Positions 1-9,472 of a stretch of 64,000 nucleotides of DNA are shown here, one piece after another. Source of the DNA: Gammaproteobacteria bacterium (GTDB lineage Bacteria > Pseudomonadota > Gammaproteobacteria > GCA-001735895); assembly GCA_024225395.1 (NCBI GenBank), contig JAAEMR010000010.1:1-64000 (forward strand), written 5' to 3'. Made by a program: the position numbers and the translations under genes. Below the pieces are notes generated by a model that saw only the letters and a program-made list of their open reading frames with translations, did not search any database and was not told where the DNA came from. Numbering within the stretch: position 1 is the first letter of the stretch; every line of letters starts with the position of its first letter.

Positions 1-310
1 AAAAGATAATAACTGTTAAAAAATTGGGGTCAGATACAAATTAAATCCTGAGTACGATCTATCACAGAGAAATGGGAGTATGTCTGTCAGCAAAAATGGC
101 TACGCACAATTTATTCAGCTTCGTGACACTGTGAAAAATGCGGAACTTCCTTTTGGAGGGAAGCCTTTTGGTGAAACCTCTTTCTGGCCCTGTGTGTTGC
201 GGAATTAACCAAAATCTGATTGACTGCTTTGGGTCGATAGTTCCTATTAGCGGTATTTAAATCTATGTCTGCAATCGAGCAGATACCAGCCACAGATTAC
301 TTAACAACTC
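1..310. other. gene-poor left edge
   Basis: No confident gene. A 42-codon reading frame at 80-208 (+) has a GGGAG ribosome-site-like sequence before its ATG but resembles nothing I recognise. The stretch lies beside a recombinase fragment and an IS3 fragment, so it is most likely junction DNA left by mobile elements. Confidence 0.4.
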
Positions 311-574
311 TCAACATTGGTTTTTCAGGTTGGTCCAATAAATCAATTGTCTGTTTAAATCGTTCATTCTTGACAAAGCAGCATAATCTTTTTCTGTAGT
401 TTTTACAGAAGCATGACCTAATAAATGTTGAACATCAGTAATGCCAGCACCGCGACTTAATAATCTGGTTGCAAACGTCTTTCTTAAATTGCGAGATGAA
501 ATATCTTCAATGCCAGCACGTTTAAATGCTGCTTCTAATGCTCGGTTATTCTGAATCGAGTTCTGGGGACACAA
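311..574 (-). pseudogene. tyrosine recombinase (phage integrase), C-terminal fragment
   Basis: The 87 residues match only the C-terminal catalytic part of a tyrosine recombinase. The box-II stretch LRKTFATRL, the following LLGHASVKTT with its catalytic histidine, and the nucleophile tyrosine in KDYAAL are all visible. The usual HxLRH reads RNLRK here, so one catalytic-box histidine is replaced. The N-terminal core-binding domain and the first catalytic arginine are missing, and similarity fades at about residue 10 next to IS-derived DNA. It is a decayed remnant of an integrated element and is very unlikely to be active. Confidence 0.75.
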
Positions 575-625
575 TAAAATGGCACTAAGTTAAGCCAGTT
601 TAGTATGATAAAGAGTCAAGGCGGT

Positions 626-786
626 CATGCCGTGATCGGCACCTAAAAGTAGAGATTCAGCGTGTCAGGGAAGACAACCTGCAGGTTTACGGTGCACGGA
701 AAATTAGTCGTCAATTACAGCGAGAAAATTTTGTTATCGCGCTGTACAGTTGAGCGACTGATGCGTGATCTGGGTTTACAGGGAGT
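626..786 (+). pseudogene. IS3-family transposase OrfB fragment, frameshifted
   Basis: Read on the plus strand, this stretch gives EIQRVREDNLQVYGARKI and RQLQRENFVIA, then, after a one-base loss near 741-743, CTVERLMRDLGLQGV. That is the conserved N-terminal part of IS3-family OrfB (the VYGxRK...RCTVxRLM region before the DDE core). The DDE catalytic region is absent because the next gene begins at once. It is an old, truncated and frameshifted insertion sequence remnant. Confidence 0.75.
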
Positions 787-827
787 AACCCAGTTACATG
801 TAATATTTATACTTCCTTTTTCTTTCA

Positions 828-2666
828 TTAACTTTTAATGGTTTCCAAATCGGTAGGCAAGATGGTCTTTGCAATACGCTTTGAGAAGTAGTAGATGCGC
901 TTTAAGCGTTCAATTAATTCAACCTCAAGAGCGTATGTTTCTACACGATTAGGAGCGTCAGCGACTAATCTGGCCGCTTGATGATGTTCTGCATCATATA
1001 TCTTTTTATTGATGAGGTTTTTGGCTTGTATCACATTAGCAGCTTTATTCACGTCATTCATTTCAACTGCACTCAATGCAGTTTCAAGCGAACCAACAAC
1101 CATATCATTGAGTCGACTTATAACGCCTTGTGTTTTTTCACTGATGATAATACCGTCACGCTCTACCGATGACATAATATCGGCCACATCGGTTTCAATA
1201 ATATCACCTATGTTTTCTAAATCATTAACAGCTTCAAGCAACCGAACCAATTCATTCGATTGTGCATCACTCAACTTGTTTTTACTCAATGCTCCCAAAT
1301 AGCGAACAATGTTAGCATGTAAGATATCAACGATATCATCGGTTTCAACCTGCTGTTTCACAGCATCTGCGTTCTTTTCAAGCACCGCAGGTATGCTACC
1401 TTGTAGCATTTTTTGCACATAACCGCCCATGTGCGCTATTTCTTTTCGCGCCATTTCAAGGGCTAACACTGGAGTTGAGAACAAACTTATATCCAGGTAC
1501 TTGGGCTCAATTATAATACCAGCCTTTTCCTGCTCTTCCTGCTCTTCCAATATTTCTTCCACTGTTTTATCAGGAACTAACCATTCACATAATCTTGCAA
1601 ACGGTGTAGCTAATGGAAGAAACAGTATACCAATACCAATGTTAAATATTGTATGCGCGTTGGCTATTTGACGTGGGGTCTCAGAAGCAAGTTTGTCTAT
1701 CCCAGTTAAACCAGCATCAGCTGCTGGAGATATAGCTCTAACAAAATCAGCCAGTTGAGGTATGAACCAAACAATAATTAACACACCAATGATTTTAAAC
1801 ATAACATGTGCCACTGCAACTCGGACAGCCTCTCTTGGCTTGCCAATTGCTGCAAGCCCTGCGGTAGCACATGTTCCGATGTTGGCACCGAGAGCTAATG
1901 CAATACCAGCTTCCAAAGATATGAGCCCCTGCAGTGAGAGAGCAATTACCACACCCATTGTTGCTGACGATGATTGCACTAAAGATGTAAACAATGTAGC
2001 CACCAGGATACCAACGAGTGGATTAGATACATTTTGCATTAGTCCAATAAAGGGTTCGTAAGTGCGCAATGGATACATTCCCTCACTCATGATTCCCATA
2101 CCGAAGAAAATCATACCCAACCCCATTGTTAGGCTACCATATTGTTTTATGCCATCATTCTTCCCCATAAAGAGCATACCAAAACCAATGGCAACCAAAA
2201 TTAATGCATATTTGGTAACCTTAAAAGCGACAATTTGCGCTGTAATCGTTGTGCCTATATCAGCGCCGAGAATCACTCCTATCGCCTGTGATAAGGACAT
2301 TAATCCTGCAGTCACAAAACCTATAAGCATTACAGTGGTTACAGAGGATGACTGAATGACAGCAGTCACAAATGCACCTGTTATCAAGCCCATTATTCGA
2401 CTGTTAGTTAGTTTGGCGAGGATCTGCTTCATACTATCGCCAGCCACTTCTTTTAATGCTGTGGCCATTTGTTCCATACCAAATAGGAATATGGCTAAAC
2501 CGCCAAACAGAGTCATTCCCATGGTAAACCAATCAATTTGTGATTCCGATGTAATGGTCGATGCAAAGGTTGGAGAGCACCACAAAATCAAAATTAAAAA
2601 GAAAGAAAAAACAAAGAACCCAGTGCGTGCATAATTGTTCTGAATTGCTGTGAGAAGAGTATTCAT
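828..2666 (-). CDS. Na+/phosphate cotransporter family protein with PhoU-like tail
   Basis: This 612-aa membrane protein belongs to the Na/Pi cotransporter (NptA/PNaS) family. After a hydrophobic N terminus it carries two inverted repeats, each with the family signature QSSS (about residues 105-108 and 231-234) in AVIQSSSVTTVM and SLVQSSSATMGV. Residues from about 400 to 600 are hydrophilic and helical, as in the PhoU-like domain of these transporters. By family it imports phosphate with sodium across the inner membrane. Some relatives export phosphate or have unclear substrates. It starts 5 bp after a small membrane-protein gene on the same strand, so the two probably form one transcript. 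Confidence 0.85.
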   Translation of the reverse strand: MNTLLTAIQNNYARTGFFVFSFFLILILWCSPTFASTITSESQIDWFTMGMTLFGGLAIFLFGMEQMATALKEVAGDSMKQILAKLTNSRIMGLITGAFVTAVIQSSSVTTVMLIGFVTAGLMSLSQAIGVILGADIGTTITAQIVAFKVTKYALILVAIGFGMLFMGKNDGIKQYGSLTMGLGMIFFGMGIMSEGMYPLRTYEPFIGLMQNVSNPLVGILVATLFTSLVQSSSATMGVVIALSLQGLISLEAGIALALGANIGTCATAGLAAIGKPREAVRVAVAHVMFKIIGVLIIVWFIPQLADFVRAISPAADAGLTGIDKLASETPRQIANAHTIFNIGIGILFLPLATPFARLCEWLVPDKTVEEILEEQEEQEKAGIIIEPKYLDISLFSTPVLALEMARKEIAHMGGYVQKMLQGSIPAVLEKNADAVKQQVETDDIVDILHANIVRYLGALSKNKLSDAQSNELVRLLEAVNDLENIGDIIETDVADIMSSVERDGIIISEKTQGVISRLNDMVVGSLETALSAVEMNDVNKAANVIQAKNLINKKIYDAEHHQAARLVADAPNRVETYALEVELIERLKRIYYFSKRIAKTILPTDLETIKS

Positions 2667-2671
2667 TTGAT

Positions 2672-2911
2672 TTAAGACTTACCCTTTTTTAAGTACATCG
2701 TTACGTTAAAATACCGAGGATGGTTCATGACCTTGTAAGAGAATACTGGCAATAATAAGACTAAAGCCAATAACAATATAATTTTGAAGGGTGGTGGTGT
2801 TTGCAACACAAACCAAAAGAGAGGCAAAGCAAGAATCAGCATAGCTGATCGCATTAAGACTCCTGTGGTTCCCCCTTCTTGGGATGCTCTTGCGCGATTG
2901 ATTAACCGCAT
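2672..2911 (-). CDS. small membrane protein, possibly interrupted upstream
   Basis: A 79-aa protein with about two hydrophobic segments (residues ~20-37 and ~42-58), encoded just upstream of the Na/Pi transporter with a 5-bp gap. I do not recognise the family. Its ATG directly follows an in-frame TGA. The same frame upstream (2912-2980) encodes 22 more residues from an ATG with a strong AAGGAG ribosome site. The intact ancestor may therefore have been a 102-aa protein now split by a stop. Otherwise translation may restart at this ATG by coupling, since no good ribosome site is seen directly before it. Confidence 0.55.
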   Translation of the reverse strand: MRLINRARASQEGGTTGVLMRSAMLILALPLFWFVLQTPPPFKIILLLALVLLLPVFSYKVMNHPRYFNVTMYLKKGKS

Positions 2912-2980
2912 TCAATAGTTCACAACAAGGTTTTTCCAGGCAGTATCAACTTTAATCTTGTTATCTTTTGAATTTGACAT
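2912..2980 (-). other. 22-codon leader frame ending in TGA just before the next ATG
   Basis: ATG at 2980 with AAGGAG seven bases upstream starts a 22-codon frame. Its TGA stop (2914-2912) is followed with no gap and in the same frame by the ATG of the 79-aa membrane protein. This can be a translationally coupled leader peptide, or the N terminus of one gene broken by a tryptophan-to-stop change. Confidence 0.5.
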
Positions 2981-3199
2981 ATTCTCCTTGGGCGGTAATG
3001 TTAGATTAAGTATAGGAAATATAAAAGCCCTATCCACAGGTGTCAATTCTCAAATTCCCCTTCAACGCCCTTCTCTTTTCCTATTAACAACTGGAATTCC
3101 CAGCAACTCCATCTGCTTATCACGAATTCACACGTTTATATTCAGACAAAGATCATCATAAGCCAAAAGCTCACCAGCCGCTGCCTATTAGCAGCAATC

Positions 3200-3385
3200 A
3201 AAAACGGCAAACTATTCTGATATTGTCAACTGAATAACCCTGTTCTCGAACCAGGGCTACCGCTTCTTCATTATATTCCTTAGAATATTTTTTTGTATGT
3301 TCGTTGCTGTCCCATTCTGACACCTTAATAGTTGATAAATATTATCTCTCATTAGAGTGTCCGGTGCTATTAGACCACTACATTG
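3200..3385 (-). mobile_element. IS3-family element remnant (orfA start and one terminal repeat)
   Basis: On the minus strand an ATG at 3315 begins MGQQRTYKK. A run of A bases then breaks the frame. The following frame gives KYSKEYNEEAVALVREQGYS, the typical start of an IS3-family OrfA helix-turn-helix protein, before it stops at about 3200. Upstream, at 3355-3382, lies GTGTCCGG and TAGACCACTACA, which resembles an IS3-family terminal inverted repeat. The rest of orfA and all of orfB are missing, so only the left end of the element survives. No gene was seen in 2981-3199 or 3386-3532. Confidence 0.65.
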
Positions 3386-3532
3386 TTCGTGGTCTTCCAG
3401 TTAAAGTGGACGCTACCCTTTATTTATTCTTTTAATTTGAATCTAATAATCATAGATTCAAAGATTCCTTCTCTCAAATATCGGCCTACTGTTAGGATAA
3501 TTAATCAAACGATTAACTAAAGAAGGCTAGAG

Positions 3533-4519
3533 ATGAAAAAAACCATTAAAGTCACCATTACCGGTGCTGCTGGTCATATTGGGTATGCGCTTGCTTTTCG
3601 TGTGGCGTCCGGTGAAATGTTTGGCCCTGATCAGCCGGTTATACTGCGACTGTTGGAGATTCCCCAGGCGTTATCATCGCTTAAAGGTGTAGGCATGGAA
3701 CTGGGGGACTGTGCTTTGCCACTATTGCACGATATTGTATTGACCGATGACCCGGCCATTGGTTTTAGAGATACGGACTATGCCTTACTAATTGGTGCCA
3801 GGCCTCGTAGTAAAGGCATGGAGCGCAAAGATTTAATAGTGGAAAATGCCAAAATTTTTGCCGCCCAGGGCAGATGCATCAATGATAATGCCTCTAGTGA
3901 TGTTCGGGTGCTAGTGGTGGGGAATCCTGCGAATACCAATGCCCTTATTGCCTCGGCCAACGCTCCGGATTTAAGTGCCAGTCAATTTACTGCCATGACC
4001 CGTCTGGATCATAACCGGGCCATGGGTCAATTAGCCATTAAGACCAACTCGTTAGTAGCTGATATTACTCGGGTTACTATCTGGGGTAACCATTCCATGA
4101 CACAGTATCCGGACATCGGTAGTTGTTTCATTGGTGATAAGCCTGCCTATGAACTGGTGACACGTGACTGGGTTATTGACCACATGATTCCCCGGATACA
4201 ACGTCGTGGGGCAGAAATTATTGATGCACGTGGGTTGTCTTCAGCAGCATCGGCTGCCGATGCCGTTGTTAGTCACATCCATGACTGGGCTTTAGGGACT
4301 CCGGACGGAGACTGGGTAAGCATGAGCGTAATGTCTGATGGCAGCTATGGTATTGACGAAGGGGTGTTTTTTTCCATGCCAGTGACTTGTAAAAATGATG
4401 AGTATGAGATTGTGCAGGGACTGGAAATGGATGCATTGAGTATCGCCAGGCTCAAGGCTTCAGAGAAAGAGCTGCTTGAAGAGCGGAAAATGGTTGAAGA
4501 TCTGTTACCTAAAAACTGA
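3533..4519 (+). CDS. mdh: malate dehydrogenase
   Basis: 328 aa, the normal length for the cytosolic-type bacterial malate dehydrogenase. It oxidises malate to oxaloacetate with NAD+ in the TCA cycle. The N-terminal nucleotide-binding loop is [14 protein letters not shown], and the substrate-binding mobile loop is [13 protein letters not shown]. The proton-relay aspartate lies in RLDHNR (about D159) and the catalytic histidine in [11 protein letters not shown] (about H187). GAAGGCTAGAG precedes the ATG. It is a single-gene unit, followed by an 11-bp inverted repeat. The family call is secure. NADP preference cannot be excluded by reading alone. Confidence 0.93.
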   Translation: MKKTIKVTITGAAGHIGYALAFRVASGEMFGPDQPVILRLLEIPQALSSLKGVGMELGDCALPLLHDIVLTDDPAIGFRDTDYALLIGARPRSKGMERKDLIVENAKIFAAQGRCINDNASSDVRVLVVGNPANTNALIASANAPDLSASQFTAMTRLDHNRAMGQLAIKTNSLVADITRVTIWGNHSMTQYPDIGSCFIGDKPAYELVTRDWVIDHMIPRIQRRGAEIIDARGLSSAASAADAVVSHIHDWALGTPDGDWVSMSVMSDGSYGIDEGVFFSMPVTCKNDEYEIVQGLEMDALSIARLKASEKELLEERKMVEDLLPKN

Positions 4520-4566
4520 CCATTTAGCAAAAATAATTATTAAAGGGAGCACTTATTGCTAAATGG
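4520..4566 (+). terminator. inverted repeat after mdh
   Basis: CCATTTAGCAA at 4520-4530 is repeated in inverse at 4556-4566 with a 25-base spacer, beginning right after the mdh stop. There is no T-run, so it is either a weak or Rho-assisted terminator or a 3'-end stabilising hairpin. Confidence 0.35.
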
Positions 4567-4630
4567 GTATGCTGGCGAGGACCACAGCCATGACCGTAAT
4601 CCACCTCAATATTAATAGCTTAGAGATACT

Positions 4631-6319
4631 TCAGGGATGACTAACTACTTTGTTACGCCCCTGATTTTTAGCTTTGTATAAAGCCGAGTCTGCTCTTGAA
4701 ATAACATCGTCAAGAGATGGGTTTTGTTTGCTTTCAGCTACTCCCAGACTTGCCGTTAACTTTTCTATTGGATTAATGGATGGAATACCAATTTCAGTAA
4801 ATCCTAGACGTAATTTTTCAGCCAGTTTTAGGGCTCTTTCTAAATCAGTTTCAGGCAATATAATACAAAACTCCTCTCCTCCAACCCTGCCAGCAATATC
4901 AGATTCCCTTATTAAAGCTTTTATCTTTTCACTAAAATCTTTAATAGTTTCATCCCCAATACCATGCCCATATGTATCATTAATTTTTTTGAAAAAATCT
5001 ATATCAATCATGATAATTGAAAATAGACTTTTATTTCGTTTAGCCTGTTTCTGAATAACATTTCCCAGCATAAGAAATGAGCGTCTGTTATGCAGGCCGG
5101 TTAATTCATCTGTCATTGCCTTTTTTTCTGCTTGTTTCCTTGCTTCAATTAATTCCTTGGTTCGTTCATTTATCTTGCTTTCCAGTTTTTTATTCAGGTC
5201 ATCCAGTTTATTTCTGGTTTTCTTTAGGCTACCCCATGCTGAAGCCAGCCTCCAACTACCAATAAACATGGCTGACAATAAAATAAATATTGCTATCGAG
5301 TATTTTGTAGCTTTTTCCCATACTGAACTGTCTAAATCATGACTTGGTCGAAATAGAACAAGTTTCCAGAAAAAGCCATTTTTTGAAAGGTTTGAACCTG
5401 TAGCAGTAAATGCCTTTTGGTTAGGTCTGTTTTGTTTAACACTTGCAACCAGAGGGAAAATAGTGGTGTACGTCCATAAGCCTCTTTTATCTTCAAATTG
5501 ATCGTGATCGGAGAGGATGAGCTTTTGCCATACTGATGGATAATGATTTGGTATTGATGCTTCAGGATTTTCATACATGAAGCCCCACTCAAGTTCTTCT
5601 GATGGACCTTTTAGCCAGTAACCTTCCTTATTGATTAACCAGCTATTGGAGTTGCTAGTGGATGTTGCCTGTTTTAACTCGGTGAGTATGTTTTCTCCAA
5701 AGTAATTTAGTAAGACAATTCCCTTCTTGTCACCATTATTGTTAAAAATTGGCATACCAATTCTAATCATTGGTTTTTTGGGGACCTCAATTTTTCCTCT
5801 TTCCATATTAAGGTCTAATGGTGAAATAAAAAATTCGTTTCTTTTTAATTTTATTGTGTCGGTGAAATAGTACCTCCCCGATTTATTTTGTAATTTTTCT
5901 CTTGGCACCATTATTGGATTGTTATTATTGAAATTAACTCGGGCTCTTTCCTGGCCATTTGTATCAATCCAGCGTATTTGATCATAGGCACCTTTAATAT
6001 CACTAAAAACAGGCCAGTCAGCCGGTGGTAGTTGATACTTTTCAGGTAGTTCATCATTAATTAAAGTTAACAAACCATCTTCAGAAGCAAGATATGTCAG
6101 GTCGGTGATAAATGTTTGAATTTTTGAGTTTATGGCTCTCTCACCGACATAAACTGTAGCTTGTTCTGATGATCTTAATTTTGCGTCATCCAGATCAACT
6201 TCTGATTTAAATGTTAAGTAAGCAGCAGCAATAATTATGGTAGCGATTGGCAAAAATAATACTGCCAAATGTTTCCAGAATTGTTTTTTCAGATTTTGTG
6301 CGTTATTAATTCTTGGCAT
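4631..6319 (-). CDS. membrane-bound sensor diguanylate cyclase (GGDEF)
   Basis: 562 aa. A transmembrane segment lies at about residues 17-33, followed by a periplasmic region of ~300 residues that looks like a Cache-type sensor. A second membrane segment (about 345-365), a short coiled coil and a C-terminal GGDEF domain follow. The active site reads GGEEF at about 480-484, compatible with cyclase activity. RESD lies five residues before it, which is the inhibitory RxxD I-site, so product inhibition by c-di-GMP is expected. The domain start MTDELTGLHNRRSF is canonical, and no EAL domain is present. A perfect FNR-type box lies 92 bp upstream of the start, so oxygen-dependent expression is plausible. 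Confidence 0.9.
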   Translation of the reverse strand: MPRINNAQNLKKQFWKHLAVLFLPIATIIIAAAYLTFKSEVDLDDAKLRSSEQATVYVGERAINSKIQTFITDLTYLASEDGLLTLINDELPEKYQLPPADWPVFSDIKGAYDQIRWIDTNGQERARVNFNNNNPIMVPREKLQNKSGRYYFTDTIKLKRNEFFISPLDLNMERGKIEVPKKPMIRIGMPIFNNNGDKKGIVLLNYFGENILTELKQATSTSNSNSWLINKEGYWLKGPSEELEWGFMYENPEASIPNHYPSVWQKLILSDHDQFEDKRGLWTYTTIFPLVASVKQNRPNQKAFTATGSNLSKNGFFWKLVLFRPSHDLDSSVWEKATKYSIAIFILLSAMFIGSWRLASAWGSLKKTRNKLDDLNKKLESKINERTKELIEARKQAEKKAMTDELTGLHNRRSFLMLGNVIQKQAKRNKSLFSIIMIDIDFFKKINDTYGHGIGDETIKDFSEKIKALIRESDIAGRVGGEEFCIILPETDLERALKLAEKLRLGFTEIGIPSINPIEKLTASLGVAESKQNPSLDDVISRADSALYKAKNQGRNKVVSHP

Positions 6320-6410
6320 AATAAAGAATAACTTTTTTTATAAGTCTGACATATATATATAGACTACTATACAAAATTGTCCGGATCCTACCAACTGTGT
6401 TTGATCCATA

Positions 6411-6424
6411 TCAACGTATTAACG
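6411..6424. promoter_or_regulatory. FNR/Anr-type box TTGATCCATATCAA
   Basis: A perfect TTGAT-N4-ATCAA palindrome, 92 bp upstream of the diguanylate cyclase start. A TATAGT (-10-like) lies at 6381-6376 on the minus strand, which would place the box near -48, not exactly the usual -41.5. The identical 14-mer occurs again at 45126-45139. Confidence 0.6.
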
Positions 6425-6545
6425 GGTATCTATCTTGATGTATGAAATATCATATCGCGATTGGTCTGGTTCACTTTCAGAAATAAACCCCTGATCTTCC
6501 GAAAGAATTACTACAGGGAAAAGTCCTGAAACAACTGTCGGGAAG

Positions 6546-7013
6546 CTAAAAGGTTATAACTGTCTTTCTGTTGACGGTTCTAAGTGCAAAGTTAGAGCGT
6601 ATTTGCGAAACATTTGGAAAATTTGATAAGTGTTGTCTGTGTATTCTTTCATAATCTTGAGCATCGGCAGCTACCACTCTAAGAAGGTAGTCAGAGTCTC
6701 CTGACATTAGATAACACTCCATAATTTCTGGGCATCCCTGTACGGCCTTCTCAAAATTATCCAGGGACTCCTCATTCTGACTGCTTAAGCTAATTTCAAC
6801 AAAAATATTAGTTGGTTTACCTGCTTTTCCCTGGTCGAGGAGCATAAAGCATCCTTTAATAATACCGCTAGCCTCAAGTCTTTGAACTCGGCGCAGACAA
6901 GATGATGGCGAGAGGCTGATTTTTTCAGCCAGTTCTGCATTGGTAATACGGCAGTCGTTTTGAAGGAAGTTGAGAATGTCTCTGTCTTTGGTGTCAAGAT
7001 TGATTGCTGGCAT
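6546..7013 (-). CDS. Lrp/AsnC-family transcriptional regulator
   Basis: 155 aa, the standard Lrp size. The N-terminal helix-turn-helix (about 10-60) includes LNFLQNDCRITNAELAEKI and SPSSCLRRVQRLEASGII. A C-terminal RAM (ligand-binding, oligomerising) domain follows with GDSDYLLRVVAAD. It is divergent from the alanine dehydrogenase gene 127 bp away. That arrangement is common for Lrp-type regulators (AldR, BkdR type) that sense the amino acid substrate and control the neighbour. Repeated TTGCA elements lie between them. Confidence 0.9.
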   Translation of the reverse strand: MPAINLDTKDRDILNFLQNDCRITNAELAEKISLSPSSCLRRVQRLEASGIIKGCFMLLDQGKAGKPTNIFVEISLSSQNEESLDNFEKAVQGCPEIMECYLMSGDSDYLLRVVAADAQDYERIHRQHLSNFPNVSQIRSNFALRTVNRKTVITF

Positions 7014-7030
7014 ATAATTCTAAATATTAA

Positions 7031-7053
7031 GCAATAGTTGCAATAATGTTGCA
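7031..7053. promoter_or_regulatory. TTGCA repeats in the lrp-ald intergenic region
   Basis: GCAATAGTTGC (7031-7041) is a short palindrome and overlaps TTGCAATAATGTTGCA, where TTGCA recurs 11 bp apart, one helical turn. The spacing suits a dimeric Lrp-type operator. This is inferred from pattern only. Confidence 0.35.
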
Positions 7054-7140
7054 TATAAGAATGTATTAATGACAATTTTGCAAGCACATTCTGGATGTGC
7101 TGCTAGATAATTCATCTTCTTTGAATTGTGGAGGTGGAAA

Positions 7141-8253
7141 ATGTTAATCGGTGTACCCAAAGAAATAAAAAATCATGAATACAGAGTCGGTATGACGCCC
7201 GAATCAGTCGTGGCGGCAATCGCTCATGGTCACCAGGTAATTGTTGAAACTAATGCGGGGGAAGGCATTGGTGCAAGCGATGAATTATACAAAGAGGCAG
7301 GTGCAACAATCGAAGCTTCAGCCAGTGACATATTCTCAAAAGCTGAAATGGTTGTTAAGGTTAAAGAACCACAGGCTGTTGAGCGTGCTCTGTTGCGTCC
7401 GGGGCAGATACTGTATACCTATTTACATCTGGCACCTGATCCAGAGCAGACCAGGGATCTCGTGAATTCCGAGGCTGTGTGTATTGCTTATGAAACCATA
7501 ACGGATGAACAGGGTGGATTGCCATTGTTGAAACCGATGAGCCAGGTAGCCGGACGCTTGTCCATTCAGGCCGGGGCCACGGCGCTGGAAAAAAACCACG
7601 GTGGATTGGGGAGCTTGCTTGGTGGTGTACCCGGTGTAGCTCCTGCCAAAGTGCTAATCATCGGTGGTGGAATTGTTGGATTCAATGCGGCTCAAATGGC
7701 AGTAGGTATGCAGGCGGATGTAACAATTCTTGATACTAACGCATACACGGTGGAGAAACTGAGTAATTACTTTAGCCCAAAAGCCCGCGTGATCCAGTCA
7801 AACAAAGCGACCTTAGGCGCTGAGTTGAAGACGGCGGATCTTGTCATTGGTGGTGTGCTTGTGGCTGGTGCAGCAGCACCCAGGTTGGTCACAAGAGAGA
7901 TGTTGCTGGATATGAAAGACGGTGCAGTATTAGTTGACGTGGCCATCGACCAGGGAGGATGTTTTGAAACTTCCAGGGCTACCACTCATGCCGAACCAAC
8001 TTATGTGGTTGATGGGGTCGTACATTATTGTGTCGCGAATATGCCTGGTGCAGTTCCTCGCACATCAACCTATGCGCTGAATAATGCAACACTACCCGGA
8101 TTACTGGCTATTGCAAACAAGGGTTGGAAGAAAGCGATGTCAGAAGACAGGCATTTACTGCAGGGGCTGAATGTTTGTAACGGTAAAGTGACCTACAAAG
8201 CAGTTGCTGATGATCTGGATTATGAGTACGTAGATGCTTCGACAATGATCTAA
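7141..8253 (+). CDS. ald: alanine dehydrogenase
   Basis: 370 aa from the ATG at 7141, chosen because GGAGGTGG lies just before it and the family N terminus is [17 protein letters not shown]. The enzyme interconverts L-alanine and pyruvate plus ammonia using NAD+. The substrate-binding arginine is in YRVG, the catalytic lysine in VVKVKEP (about K74), and the catalytic histidine in YLHLAPD (about H95). The nucleotide loop is [15 protein letters not shown], and the aspartate lies in VDVAIDQGG. All key residues are present. A divergent Lrp-type gene probably regulates it. It would return alanine made by the aminotransferase at 40059 to pyruvate. Confidence 0.95.
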   Translation: MLIGVPKEIKNHEYRVGMTPESVVAAIAHGHQVIVETNAGEGIGASDELYKEAGATIEASASDIFSKAEMVVKVKEPQAVERALLRPGQILYTYLHLAPDPEQTRDLVNSEAVCIAYETITDEQGGLPLLKPMSQVAGRLSIQAGATALEKNHGGLGSLLGGVPGVAPAKVLIIGGGIVGFNAAQMAVGMQADVTILDTNAYTVEKLSNYFSPKARVIQSNKATLGAELKTADLVIGGVLVAGAAAPRLVTREMLLDMKDGAVLVDVAIDQGGCFETSRATTHAEPTYVVDGVVHYCVANMPGAVPRTSTYALNNATLPGLLAIANKGWKKAMSEDRHLLQGLNVCNGKVTYKAVADDLDYEYVDASTMI

Positions 8254-8278
8254 TTGCCCAGATGCAGTAGATAGTTTT

Positions 8279-8307
8279 ACTGGAAAGGACGTGATGTCCT
8301 TTCCAGT
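8279..8307 (+). terminator. hairpin terminator after ald
   Basis: A perfect 12-bp stem, ACTGGAAAGGAC / GTCCTTTCCAGT, with a GTGAT loop 25 bp after the ald stop. There is no T-run, so termination efficiency is uncertain, but the stem is strong. Confidence 0.55.
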
Positions 8308-8436
8308 CTGTTGATAGTGGTCTCAAGAGATATTTTACTGAGGCCAATTCAAAAAACTAAATATGTCTTGAATGCCTTTTACAGGTAAATATATTTTAGA
8401 GTTGAAAAGATCATCTCTTTATGGGAGGTTCTTCAT

Positions 8437-9354
8437 ATGAAGAATATAAATCTCCGTCAATTAGAAGCTTTTCGTGCGGTTATGTTGACTAAGTCAATAA
8501 CACGAGCTGCCGAAATGCTTTCTGTATCCCAGCCAGCGGTCAGTCGGTTGATAAGTGATCTGGAGAGTTCCATAGAATTCCCTCTTTTTGAAAGAGTAAA
8601 AAAACGTTTAATTCCAACCCCTGAAGCCGAAGCATTATTTGACGAGGTCGAAAGATCATTTGCGGGACTGAATAAAATCAATATTGCAGTCAGAGAAATC
8701 AGAGATTTCAGAAGCGGGAGTTTATCTGTTGCCTCTTTACCTGCTCTGGGGCTGGGGTATCTTCCTGAAATAATTAGTCAGTTTGCTGCGGATAGACCAG
8801 GTGTTTCTCTATCTCTGATTATTCGGGGTTCTCAAAATGTAAGTAGCATGGTTGCCGCTCAAAGAGTGGATGTGGGTTTTACTGAATCTATAGACCTGGG
8901 TGATAGTGTTGATTCAGAGCTTTTACTGACTACGAATCTGGTCTGCATTCTTCCACCTGGCCATAGGTTGAATAAGAAGGATGTCATTAAAGCTAGTGAT
9001 CTTGATGGAGAAACTTTCATTGGAACAGGAAACTGGCAATTAACTTGTAAAGATATTGACAGATATTTTGACCATCAAAAGGTAAGGAGGAAGATACAAA
9101 TTGATACTCAGTTACATGCAACGGTTGCTGAATTAGTTCTTGCGGGTGCGGGTGTGAGCATGATTGATCCAGTTACAGCTGATCGATATATCTCAAAAGG
9201 ACTTGTTGTTAAACCATTTTTGCCTTCGATTCTTTACAATTTGTATGTGCTTTATCCTGAAAACAGGCCAAGATCTCGTTTAGCTGAGCAGTTTGTAGCT
9301 CAGATTAGGCAAGATATTATGCGTTATGCCTCGAAAACAATAAGTCATTCATAA
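8437..9354 (+). CDS. LysR-family transcriptional regulator
   Basis: 305 aa, typical LysR length. The N-terminal winged helix-turn-helix includes LRQLEAFRAVMLTKSITRAA and VSQPAVSRLISDLE, and the substrate-binding domain follows from about residue 90. GGGAGG precedes the ATG. It is encoded just upstream of, and in the same direction as, the ABC transporter and amine oxidoreductase genes (9473-16102), which makes it their probable regulator. The inducer is unknown but is likely the transported amine or amino acid. This subgroup resembles the NocR/OccR-like regulators of opine use, though I would not rely on that from reading alone. Confidence 0.9.
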   Translation: MKNINLRQLEAFRAVMLTKSITRAAEMLSVSQPAVSRLISDLESSIEFPLFERVKKRLIPTPEAEALFDEVERSFAGLNKINIAVREIRDFRSGSLSVASLPALGLGYLPEIISQFAADRPGVSLSLIIRGSQNVSSMVAAQRVDVGFTESIDLGDSVDSELLLTTNLVCILPPGHRLNKKDVIKASDLDGETFIGTGNWQLTCKDIDRYFDHQKVRRKIQIDTQLHATVAELVLAGAGVSMIDPVTADRYISKGLVVKPFLPSILYNLYVLYPENRPRSRLAEQFVAQIRQDIMRYASKTISHS

Positions 9355-9368
9355 CATTTTGTTATGAA
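9348..9368 (+). terminator. hairpin overlapping the lysR stop codon
   Basis: TTCATAACA-TTT-TGTTATGAA, a perfect 9-bp stem with a 3-base loop that contains the LysR stop codon. It is A/T-rich and lacks a T-run. It could terminate lysR or be an operator-like palindrome. Confidence 0.3.
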
Positions 9369-9472
9369 CTACAATAAATAAATCAATATTATTATTAAAA
9401 AGGGGTTGTTATATTCCTCAACGTCAAAGACACCTATTAAAACTTTACTAAATGGCATTGGAGGAAATTTTC

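Noticed and set aside
978-2634. Several plus-strand ORFs opposite the Na/Pi transporter gene
   Set aside because: Shadow frames of a conserved gene, no ribosome sites or recognisable domains.
2912-2980. TGA as selenocysteine, suggested by selD in the window
   Set aside because: No SECIS-like structure was seen after the codon, the family is not a known selenoprotein, and an ATG follows at once.
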